From Thinopyrum elongatum (taxonomy: Eukaryota; Streptophyta; Magnoliopsida; Poales; Poaceae), in NCBI GenBank assembly GCA_011799875.1, contig CM022303.1:279392850-279456849 (forward strand): a DNA stretch of 64,000 bases, read 5' to 3'. This document shows, piece by piece, positions 17,809 to 26,785 of the stretch. A program made the position numbers and the translations under genes. Below the pieces are notes generated by a model. It had not been told where the DNA came from. It saw nothing but the letters and a program-made list of their open reading frames with translations, and did no database searches. The stretch's first letter is position 1. Each line of letters opens with the position of its first letter.

Positions 17809-20154
17809 TGGAAGTTATTCTTCGGGACACGAAAATAGTGGCCGGATACTACCGAGGACATCGGCCTCGACTGCAACCATCCGGATACCTCGGTAAGCCC
17901 TCGACTCCCGAACACAGCTCAGTTAGATATCCCGTAACAATATACTGAGAAAACCATCTTCGACCAGGGCTGGATCAAGAAGGCGGAAAGAATTAGGTGT
18001 TCGGCCCCTCTTCCCGAAGACTCAGCAGATCCTGTGTTAACAAGGATGCTGGCTCCGGCGCCATACCAAGTGTCGGTGAAGGGGGTCAAAGAGGAGAGCA
18101 AGAAGGCCAAAGGTGGCCTCTATTCTAAAGGTACACCAGACACTATGTCCGGGGAGATTGGGACTCCCTCTTCCGAAGACAAAAGAGAAGGGGAAACTGA
18201 CATCCCCTCTCCCGATGGGAAGAAAAGGGCCGTCTCCGAAGATTTGGAAGCAAAGGCTCCTAAGCGAGGGAAGATGCCCCTGTCAGGTTGCTCGGGCTCA
18301 GAAGACGACGTTGTCGCGCAGTTCCTCTGTAAGGACAAGCCTTTAGCCGAATCGTAAGTGAACAGGGGCATCCGAAACATATCCCATTGCTTTCCGGTTA
18401 CCAGGGTAACATTTAAAATATATGTCTGCAGTCCGGCACGCAGTCTTCCTCAACAGTCCTCCTCCTCGGGGGATCTTCTTCCGGAGATGATGGAAAGCGA
18501 GACGCCTCCACAGACCTTCTCGCCCGACAGGGCAGACGACTTCGAGGTGTCGTCCCGGAGGATTTCTCCCGACCAACAAGCGGTGCGAGGGACAATGAAA
18601 ACTAAGCCCGAAGGTGATACTTCGGCCGTCCAGAGTCCGGGGCATGCGGACCCAATGGGGACCAATAATAAAGGGCCCGGACTATCCGGTCTACAGCCGG
18701 GGACGACTCTAGAGTCGGGTAAACATATTCTTTCGAAGGGAGTCCGTACTCCCGCGGCCGCTCCCAGGGATCCGGGGGCGCCGGATACAATGACGGGCAT
18801 GCTGCAACATGCGTCCGTCTCAGAGGAACATCGTACCTTAATGGGTACGGTAGTTGAGAGGATTCTGTCCGCGAGAAGCGGATTGAATGAATCCTTCATG
18901 AGCCTGCTAAGAGGCTTCGAGGTATGCAATGTAATATCTTTAATTGAATTTCTACGTGCAAAATGTACCTGTGTATAGATAGTAGCCCCTGAGACTCTGG
19001 TTGGTGTCCGAAGGGAGGCGATCAGAGGATCAAAAAAGATATTCCTAGGAAATAATCTGATGGATTGGAACACAGGCTGTTTCATCCATGACGACTGCCC
19101 AAGCTACAGAGGTTGCAAGGCTGAAGCAGAAACTTGAAGTGGCAGATAATGACCTCACACTTATTAACCGGCGGCTCGACGAGGCGCAAGGTATGTTTTT
19201 GGGGTAGTCAGTATATGTAAGTATGATAATATGAGCATGACGCTGGAAATTGTATACTAAGATATATATAACTGCAGATAATGCTGTGCCGCAGTTGAGG
19301 CCCTACGGGCTGAGCTTGCCCGGGCCAAGGAGCAAGCCAGGATGAGTGAGGCGGCTGCCAAGAAGGCAACTGCTGAGTTAAAGGCCGAACAGGCTGCTCA
19401 GCGCCAGTGCGAGGAGAGAATATCTACCATGACGCGTGAGCTAAAGGATGCCAATGTTCGATGCGAATTCCTCGAGAAGGATAACAAAGCCAGAACGGTC
19501 GAACTCGGCAAGGCCTTACAAGAGGTGAGAGAAGCACGGTCCGAGTCTAGAGCGGCTCGGGAAGAAATCCGGCAAGCTGGGGAGATAGCGGCCGGTAAGC
19601 CTTTCTTATTGCAAACTAAATTCGGCAATCCGAAGTATGCCCCCCTTAATCAAATGTGGAGTTCTCTAGACGCATTACTGGACTTGCCGAAGAGTGTCTC
19701 CGATGCGGCGCAGTTTTTCCAAGCGCAAGAAGGACGTGCAACGGAGAAGCTGTTCTGGTCGCAATTCAGCATGCCGAAGCGTCCGCTGTTACTGAACGAA
19801 CAGATGGCCCAGTGGGCCAAGCTCCACAAGATATCTGGATCTGCCACGAAGGACGTCGTGGTCCGGCTGTGGCCGACTGAGCCAATTCTGAATAGTTATT
19901 TCGGTTTGGTGCAGCGACTTGTTGATGCGGTGCCGCGTATCGACGCTATTAAGCGGTCAACGTGCATTGAGGGTGCACGGATGGCCTTTGCCCGCGTCAA
20001 GGCGTACTGGGCGAGGATGAAGGCCACCGATATTGCAGCGAAGAGTCCACCCGAGGGCCAGGACTATCACACGCCGGAGCATTATTTTGAGGATGTCCTA
20101 GAGGGTGCCCACTTGATAGAGGGCCAGTGCTCGAAAAATATGATGTTCGAGTGA
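17809..20154 (+). pseudogene. Opposite-strand gene of element A, remainder (exon 1 end to exon 5)
   Basis: The model is: end of exon 1 17809-17892, exon 2 17968-18353, exon 3 18432-18921, exon 4 19076-19190, exon 5 19278-20154. Introns start GTAAGCC, GTAAGTG, GTATGC and GTATG, and end GACCAG, CTGCAG, ACACAG and CTGCAG. Phases agree through exon 4. Exon 5 needs one extra base near 19287, so a 1-base deletion is likely. TAG 17836-17838 is a further stop. Exons 2-3 code a Ser/Pro/acidic linker. Exons 4-5 code a coiled coil (ARLKQKLEVADNDL, EEAAKKATAELKAEQ-like) and a helical C-terminus with RIDAIKRSTCIEGARMAFAR. The same C-terminal block is found in elements 3 and 4. Confidence 0.72.
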
Positions 20155-21411
20155 ATATACCAACTTTGTAAAAACAATATTATGATATATTAAGGCCATA
20201 TTTTTATACTTTTGCCTGAAAGTTTTGGTTCCTCCTGTGCGGCCGTTCTTAGTATAATCTGAAAGTTTGCCAGTCGTCGGCTTCAGCCCCCTCGCATATA
20301 ATACGGGGGTGTTCGAAAAAGCATTTGATCACTCTTTACCCAACGTCTTGGTCCATGAAGGAGGTGTCAATGCGGCGAACTAGGTAATCAGACTATAGGG
20401 CTTTAACACTTTCACTTAGCCATAGGAGTTTTACGGCGGGTCTACGATATAGCCCCTGGTATGTACGCATTTACCCAAATACGGTGCGTTACATAGGTGA
20501 CCAAAAAAACGGTCCTTCGTGTAATACGGAAAGAATCGTAAAGGATTCTGATGAGTCATTGAGTGGTTGACCAGCTCTCGCCGCATCATGACAGTCAGTT
20601 TTCGGCTTTCTCTACTGAGGTGCTCATCCGGATAAACCAGGACACAATCACAGTAGTTCTCCCTTTACTACCCTAGCCGATATAGCGGAACGTAAGGTAG
20701 CAAGCACAGGAGCCGGGCAACCCAACTATTGACCAAAGACATGATTCGGAGCTGATGCATATAAGGCCAAACTCGTGACGTCGAAGTGCGCTGAAAAGCT
20801 GTTCGGACTTTTCGGCAACTCATGTGTTGCCGTATCGAGCCCCTGGCAATTTGTGCCGAGGTGCGTTCGTGAGACAACCGAAGAAGCAAAATTCAGTATG
20901 TAGAAAAAGCAAATACTGAATACAGGTTATGTTCACTGGAATCTGATTGATACGTGAAACGCAATTCTACAGATTATAACGCCCCTACCCGGGCTATTTA
21001 ACATGCCGAGGGCCGAGGGTTGAGGAAAAAGGCAATTTACAGGTTTAAAATAAAGAGTGCGGTCTTACAAAAATTATTAGGACCTCCTGTCGCACGTCTA
21101 CGTTGCCTTGCCTCGGTTAAAGGACTCCTTAGTAGGAATAGCCTTTGGTTATTTATACAAAGCTGAACTTTAGAGAGAGTCCGTAAGATGACCAGGCTTG
21201 GAATCACCTGTTGTAAAGGATAAAAAATAGTTAGAAAAAATAAAAAGAACATGAGAGTGCGGACCGCATTGTAGGCCTGTCCGTACTATGCCTCCGCCGA
21301 TGACCATGGTATTTTAAGTGCATAATGATATATGCACGGTGTAAACTTCGTGGCTATATGGGAAGTACGATGGAGGCCGAACTGTTAATCCAGCTCTGAG
21401 ATTGATTGGTC
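20155..21411. other. Non-coding middle of element A
   Basis: Here the 3' end of the plus-strand gene and the 3' end of the minus-strand gag-protease meet. In an autonomous relative this is where pol would lie. No RT, RNase H or integrase motif is present on either strand. Related non-coding sequence occurs in element 4 around 57180-58070, with shared short phrases such as 'gggagaacnactntgattntg' in inverse orientation. Confidence 0.65.
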
Positions 21412-24400
21412 CTATTTAGTAGAGACCGGCGGCTTGACGGCCGATGAGATACACAGCTTGATAAGGCCGCTTTGTACTTCGACTGCAGCAGCCATAGTAC
21501 GCTCCTTTGTATGGAGGGAGCATTCCGTATTTCCGTTTATCGTGATGACGCCGCGTGGACCGGGCATCTTAAGATTGAAATAGGCGTAATGTGGGACCGC
21601 ATTAAAACGAGTAAACGCGGTACGCCCAAGTAGTGCGTGGTAGCTGTTGCGGAACGGTACAATATGGAAGGTCAAGCCTTCGCTTCTAAAGTTGTTCGGC
21701 GAGCCGAAAATGACTTCCAATGTAATTGAGCCCGTGCAGTGAGCTTCTACGCCGGACACTGCTCCCTTGAAGGTAGCTATGGTGGGCTTGATTCGTGAAG
21801 GATTAATGCCCATTTTGCGGACAGTGTCTTGGTAGAGTAGATTAAGACTACTGCCGCTGTCCATAAGGACCTTCGTGAGATGGAACCCATCGATCATTGG
21901 ATCGATGATCAAAGCTGCCGAACTTTCGTGATGGATACTGGCTGGGTGGTCCTTGCGATCAAAAGTGATCGGGCAGGCCGCCCATTGACTTAATTTTGGG
22001 GTGCCTGGCTCTATGGCATTGGCGTCCTGTAGTGCACGCTTGCGCTCCTCTGTAGGGATGTGTGTCATGTATACCATGTTGACTGTTTTTACTTCGGGGG
22101 GAAATTGCTTCTGACCCCCGGTGTTCGGTTGGCGAGTCTCTTCGTCATCGCTGTCACTGGGCGGCCCCTTCCCCTTGTGTTCGGCATTAAGCTTGCCGGC
22201 TTGTTTGAAGACCCAACAGCTTCTATTGGTGTGATTGGCTGGTTTATCGGGGATGCCATGAATCTGGCAGGGCTGATCCAGTATCTTGTCTAAATTGGAT
22301 GGTTCGTCTCTGTTTGCCTTGAATGGCTTTTTTCGTTGACCGGTTTTGGAGCCGCTGAATCCGGCGTTTACCGCCGTGTCTTGTGTTCCTTTATTATTTC
22401 GATGCTTGTGTTTATTGCGTCGTGGCTTGCCGTTGCCGTCTCGAACTTCGAAAGTGCCCGGATCACTGGTGCTGGTGCTTCTATGAGCGAGCCAGCTATC
22501 TTCTCCCGCGCAAAAGCGGGTCATCAGAGCGGTAAGGGCTGCCATGGATTTTGGTTTTTCTTGACCGAGGTGGCGGGCAAGCCATTCATCTCGGACGCTA
22601 TGTTTAAAGGCCGCAAGGGCTTCGGCGTCCGGACAATCAACAATTTGGTTCTTTTTAATTAGGAACCTAGTCCAGAGCTTCCTGGCTAACTCCCCGGGCT
22701 GCTGGATGATGTGACTTAGGTCATCGGCATCCGGAGGCCGGACATATGTACCTTGAAAGTTTTCATGGAAGGCGTCTTCCAAGTCTTCCCAGCTGCCAAT
22801 GGAGTTCTCTGGGAGGCTGTTCAGCCAGTGCCGCGCTGGTCCCTTTAATTTTAGTGGGAGGTATTTGATGGCGTGGATGTCATCACCGTGGGCCATGTGG
22901 ATATGGAGAAGGAAATTTTCAATCCATACTGCGGGATCTGTTGTTCCATCGTATGATTCGATATTCATGGGTTTAAACCCTTCCGGGAATTCGTGTTCCA
23001 TTACTTCATCAGTGAAGCAAAGGGGATGTGCGGCGCCTCTATATCGGGCCAAGTCGCGATGTAGTGCGGATGTAGTCCGTCTGCGGTTTTCGGCCCGGGC
23101 GTGGTTATGCTTGTTACGTCTGGCTTGACAGCCGCCGTCGCGTGCCAGGGCACGCCCCCGCGATCCATAGATCGATCTGGACTGACCTGCTCTGTTCTCC
23201 AGGTCTTGCCGCAGGTCATATGTGTATTCCCGAGCTGTAGTATCTTTGTCTTTACGGCGAGGTAGTGTGGGCAGGTGTTCGGCTTGGGTTGCCGCTTTGT
23301 CTCGGCCACGTGGTGGTCGGTCAGCCGCATTACGTGTTGATGGCATGGGCTCAAGTGCCTCGTCGTCGAATTGGGGTAGCAGTTTACGCTTCGGGTAACT
23401 TTTAATGGGGCGCTCGAGTCCGTATTCCTCGGCTGCCAGGACATCAATCCATCTGTCGTTGAGTAGATCTTGATTAGCTTGAAGCTGCTGCTGTTTCTTT
23501 TTCAGGCTTCTCGCAGTGGCTATTAGCCGGCGCTTGAAGCGCTCCTGCTCGACGGGTTCCTCAGGCATGATAAAGTCTTCATCGCTGAGGCTCACCTCGT
23601 CTTCGGAGGGTGGAAGATAGTTGTTGTCCTCCGAGTCTTCGTTTATGGCATGTTTGTCGGGGCTGACTTGCCCATCTTCCCTATCGTCCTGCTCGAAAGT
23701 CGGCTCGACGGGATCTTCTTTGTCTTCGGCATCGTCCGGAGTATTGTTTTCTCTCGTGCCGGTATTACTGTTTTTTCCACGGCGTGATTTAGAGCGGTGC
23801 CGCTGATGTCGGCGCTTTGGCTGTGTCTCAGGAGGTTTATCCTCGACTGGATCTTTCTTGTTATCGCCGTTATTCTCTTTGGGAGTATCCACCATGTACA
23901 CGCCATACGAGGAGGTGGCTCTCCAGTGCCCAGTAAACGGCGGGTTTTGGGCCTGCTCCTCTCCGACATCGTCGTCCATACCGTCGATGTCTTCGGAGTC
24001 ATAATCGAGCATGTCAGTTAAGTCTTCGACAGTGGCAATGAAGTGGGCGGTGGGTGGGAAGCGAAATTCTCCGTCATCAGCCTCCAGTTCAAACCGGATA
24101 TAATTCGGCTGTGAGTCCTCCGCTAAGGAGAGGGTTTTTAATGAGTTTAGCACATCACCCAAAGGCGAGTGTCGGAAGATGTCCGCGGAGCTGAACTCGA
24201 CGATCGGCGCCCGATCAAGCTCGATGGGCGCGGACACACGCGGTTTGGAATCCGTGGCCGGAGATGAATCCGAGGTTCCGGTGACACAGATCATGTTCGA
24301 AGTTGGGTCTGTGTGCGGCTCCAACGTCGCTGAGTCTGCGGCTTCCGTGGCGGGGTTGAGCTTCCCGTCCTCGGATGGTGCAATCTGCTCCGGATCTAGG

Positions 24401-24723
24401 GCCAGAGCAGTTACAGGCGCTATCTCCCGGATATGGTCCGATGATAGATTTAGGTCATGTTCATCGCGGTGGCAGGGAGCGGCTGCCATGGGCTCGAATC
24501 CGTCGAAGATCAAGTCTCCGTGGATATCAGCAATGTAGTTCAAGCTTCCAAACCTGACCTGATGGCCAGGGGCGTAGCTGTCGATCTGCTCTAGATGGCC
24601 AAGCGAGTTGGCACGCAGCATGAAGCCGCCGAATACGAAGATCTGGCCGGGGAGAAAGACCTCACTCAAGGCAGCATCGTTGTGGATGATTGATGGAGCC
24701 ATCGAGTCTTCTAGCGATGACAC
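21412..24723 (-). CDS. gag-protease of element A, 1,103 residues, intact
   Basis: The open frame starts 26 bases inside the 5' LTR (MSSLEDSMAPS; a second Met at residue 8 is possible). Order: an N-terminal region with LPGQIFVFGG, which element 4 shares; a long acidic and Lys/Arg linker (about 280-560); a retrotransposon gag capsid-like domain (about 590-760, FTDEVMEHEFPEGFKPMNIE to TRFCAGEDSW); a basic nucleocapsid-like stretch with a C/H cluster (CQIHGIPDKPANHTNRSC); and an aspartic protease with LMDSGSSLNLL, a canonical Asp-Ser-Gly. No RT follows. It would form particles and process itself while depending on another element for replication. An unbroken 3.3-kb frame at about 2.75% LTR divergence is notable. 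Confidence 0.92.
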   Translation of the reverse strand: MSSLEDSMAPSIIHNDAALSEVFLPGQIFVFGGFMLRANSLGHLEQIDSYAPGHQVRFGSLNYIADIHGDLIFDGFEPMAAAPCHRDEHDLNLSSDHIREIAPVTALALDPEQIAPSEDGKLNPATEAADSATLEPHTDPTSNMICVTGTSDSSPATDSKPRVSAPIELDRAPIVEFSSADIFRHSPLGDVLNSLKTLSLAEDSQPNYIRFELEADDGEFRFPPTAHFIATVEDLTDMLDYDSEDIDGMDDDVGEEQAQNPPFTGHWRATSSYGVYMVDTPKENNGDNKKDPVEDKPPETQPKRRHQRHRSKSRRGKNSNTGTRENNTPDDAEDKEDPVEPTFEQDDREDGQVSPDKHAINEDSEDNNYLPPSEDEVSLSDEDFIMPEEPVEQERFKRRLIATARSLKKKQQQLQANQDLLNDRWIDVLAAEEYGLERPIKSYPKRKLLPQFDDEALEPMPSTRNAADRPPRGRDKAATQAEHLPTLPRRKDKDTTAREYTYDLRQDLENRAGQSRSIYGSRGRALARDGGCQARRNKHNHARAENRRRTTSALHRDLARYRGAAHPLCFTDEVMEHEFPEGFKPMNIESYDGTTDPAVWIENFLLHIHMAHGDDIHAIKYLPLKLKGPARHWLNSLPENSIGSWEDLEDAFHENFQGTYVRPPDADDLSHIIQQPGELARKLWTRFLIKKNQIVDCPDAEALAAFKHSVRDEWLARHLGQEKPKSMAALTALMTRFCAGEDSWLAHRSTSTSDPGTFEVRDGNGKPRRNKHKHRNNKGTQDTAVNAGFSGSKTGQRKKPFKANRDEPSNLDKILDQPCQIHGIPDKPANHTNRSCWVFKQAGKLNAEHKGKGPPSDSDDEETRQPNTGGQKQFPPEVKTVNMVYMTHIPTEERKRALQDANAIEPGTPKLSQWAACPITFDRKDHPASIHHESSAALIIDPMIDGFHLTKVLMDSGSSLNLLYQDTVRKMGINPSRIKPTIATFKGAVSGVEAHCTGSITLEVIFGSPNNFRSEGLTFHIVPFRNSYHALLGRTAFTRFNAVPHYAYFNLKMPGPRGVITINGNTECSLHTKERTMAAAVEVQSGLIKLCISSAVKPPVSTK

Positions 24724-24731
24724 AGCGGAAC

Positions 24732-24749
24732 TCTCAATGAAAGCACCAA
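24732..24749 (-). other. Primer-binding region of element A
   Basis: TTGGTGCTTTCATTGAGA directly follows the 5' LTR on the minus strand. Element 4 has the same sequence after its LTR (26742). I did not assign the tRNA. Confidence 0.6.
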
Positions 24750-25221
24750 TATCGGTGTCAAAACCGGCGGATCTCGGGTAGGGGGTCCCAAACTGTGCAT
24801 CTAAGGTCGATGGTAACAGGAGACGGGGGACACGATGTTTACCCAGGTTCGGGCCCTCTCTATGGAGGTAATACCCTACGTCCTGCTTGATTGATCTTGA
24901 TGAGTATGAGTATTACAAGAGTTGATCTACCACGAGATCGTAATGGCTAAAACCCTAGAAGTCTAGCCTGTCTGATTATGATTACCTCTATGGACTAAAC
25001 CCTCCGGTTTATATAGACACCAGAGGGGGACTAGGGTTGTACAAAGTCGGTTACGGAGAAAGGAATCTTCATATCCGAACGCCAAGCTTGCCGTCCACGC
25101 CAAGGAGAGTCCCATCCGGACACGGGAGAGAGTCTTCTGTCTTGTATCTTTATGGCCCATCAGTCCGGCCCACGTTACGTAGTCCGGACGCCCGAGGACC
25201 CCTTAATCCAGGACTCCCTCA
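24750..25221 (-). repeat. 5' LTR of element A
   Basis: 472 bp, TGAGGGAGTCC...ACACCGATA, with the terminal CA decayed to TA. A TATA-like site lies within 25006-25017 and the cross-family block at 24838-24888. Confidence 0.92.
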
Positions 25222-25620
25222 CCTGCCTCAGCGGCATGGGACGCCACCGTCAACCGCTTCCATGCATCCCTTTGCCCATGCATGCACCTGTCCTACGCTG
25301 GTGGCAGTGTTTGCCTTTGCGTCATGGGATGCCTCCCTCTGACACTTCCTTGCAGTCCCGCTAGCCACCACCCCCTCGCCCTCAGCGGCATGGGATTGGC
25401 TCTAGCAGGCGGCACGAGACTGGCTGCTGGAGGCAGAAGTCTAGAACATTATGGCCTTACTTGAAGCTTGGCCCGACGTCCCGGACTACGCCAACGCCGA
25501 TGCAAGACACCACTGCCGCCACAAGACGCCACCGCTGCCACAATTAGATTGTTCATTTGAACATTGTAGTTCGATCGTATGAATGTAAAGTCACGCCATG
25601 ACTGAATGAAATCTATTGTT
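25222..25620 (+). pseudogene. 3' part of the Pro/Val-rich repeat-protein gene
   Basis: After the duplicated CCTGC the third 90-bp unit continues (ASAAWDATVNRFHASL), then frame-shifts. Compared with unit 2, single-base losses lie near 25265 and about 30 bases later. A fourth decayed unit follows. Further on, one frame reads ARDWLLEAEV, TAG, then MALLEAWPDVPDYANADARHH, which looks like the true C-terminal region broken by a stop. An A/T-rich 3' flank follows. This is a dead gene even without the insertion of element A. Confidence 0.5.
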
Positions 25621-25639
25621 TGATCAATGAGAGTATTGT

Positions 25640-26260
25640 GCTTGAGTGAAGAAGGGGAGTAAACATGTTTTTTCACTTATCTACTTCTGGGCACTTTTAG
25701 GTGACTTGTTTTTGTGAAGCAAGTGCCACAAATAAGAATGTAAATTGTGCCCTTTCAAATTTGACCTAAAGTAGACCACATGAGATTCCAACTGCCATGT
25801 TTTCATGAAATTGAGAGTGTTTTTTGAAAGAGCATGGTGCCCCCATGTTTGGTTTGGTAAATAATGACAATCCCTATGGACTAATGGTTGCCCTGAGTTA
25901 TATTTGAAGGGTTTGTCCATATGCATGGCTTGAAGATCATTTATTGATTTCAAGGTTATAAGAAGGAGATTATGTGTTGACCAAGGTGTTATTCATGGAG
26001 TTATCCAAAGATTGTTCATGTGAGAGTTGAGCCTATTGCAAGCATGTCTTGAAGAAGAAGATTGTGTGAACATTCATGTTTACCTTCAAGACATCACCTT
26101 TATGAAGAGATAAGATAAGATACAAGGTTGATCAAGACTAAGTACAAAGAGTGGATTCAAGTTTATCCACACACAAAGCATAGAAGATGTACCGAGTGGG
26201 ATCAAGTGATCTCATGGTATGGTAAGCATTGTCCATTACGCTTTGTGTACTAACCCATGG
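25640..26260. repeat. Dispersed repeat fragment flanking element 4
   Basis: There is no protein-coding frame. From about 25840 the text (GGTAAATAATGACAATCCCTATGG...) resembles a common Triticeae dispersed repeat I remember but cannot name. It is cut at CATGG (26256-26260) by element 4. The far-side duplicate would lie outside the window. Confidence 0.4.
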
Positions 26261-26741
26261 TGACGGTGTCCTAGACTAGGGGGTCCTAGCCCAGCCACAC
26301 TAATGTATGGACCGGACTACCATCCCACTAAGGAAGCAAGACTCCGGAGGCCTTCAGAGTGTAGCGACCGAAGACTTGGCGTGTACTTCAAGCATATTTG
26401 ACTAGATTCAGCATGTAAATCCTTAGATGGCAACCGACCATGTGTAACCCTAGATACCCGTGGTGCCTATATAAACTAGGAGCTCTAGTCCATAGAGCGG
26501 ATCCATCCATACACCCATTCATCATACACCTAGGGTTTAGACCGCAACGTACGATCTCGAGGTAGATCAACTCTGTACTTCAACACCTTCATAATATAAA
26601 CAAGAGCAGGACGTAGAGTTTTACCTCCATAGAGAGGGCCCGAACCTAGGTAAACTCCTTGTGTGTTCTTCTCCTATTACTCATTGATCCGATCTAATAG
26701 CTCGGCCCCCTACCCGAGATCTACCAGTTTCGACACCGACA
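26261..26741 (+). repeat. 5' LTR of element 4
   Basis: TGACGGTGTCCTAGACTAGG...GACACCGACA, with TATATAAA at 26468-26475 and the cross-family block at 26605-26654. The terminal GACACCGACA and the following primer region equal those of element A. Confidence 0.88.
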
Positions 26742-26785
26742 TTGGTGCTTTCATTGAGAGCTCACTGTTTGATCACCTAGGGTCG

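Larger units (their letters stand above)
2669..25221 (-). mobile_element. Element A: Fatima-like Ty3/gypsy retrotransposon, no pol
   Basis: It is flanked by the 5-bp duplication CCTGC (2664-2668 and 25222-25226). The LTRs (2669-3140 and 24750-25221) are both 472 bp and start TGAGGGAGTCCTGGATTA on the minus strand. Thirteen differences are visible by eye, twelve of them transitions (about 2.75%). The primer-binding region TTGGTGCTTTCATTGAGA abuts the 5' LTR at 24732-24749. Without nested element 1 (4465-17803) it is about 9.2 kb. It codes for a long gag-protease on the minus strand and an intron-containing opposite-strand gene, but no reverse transcriptase, RNase H or integrase, so it probably moved using enzymes supplied in trans. 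The name Fatima is from memory of the LTR sequence. Confidence 0.9.

Noticed and set aside
21037..21252. Short minus-strand Leu/Phe-rich frame in element A
   Set aside because: 71 codons in A/T-rich non-coding sequence, no homologue in element 4. Chance.
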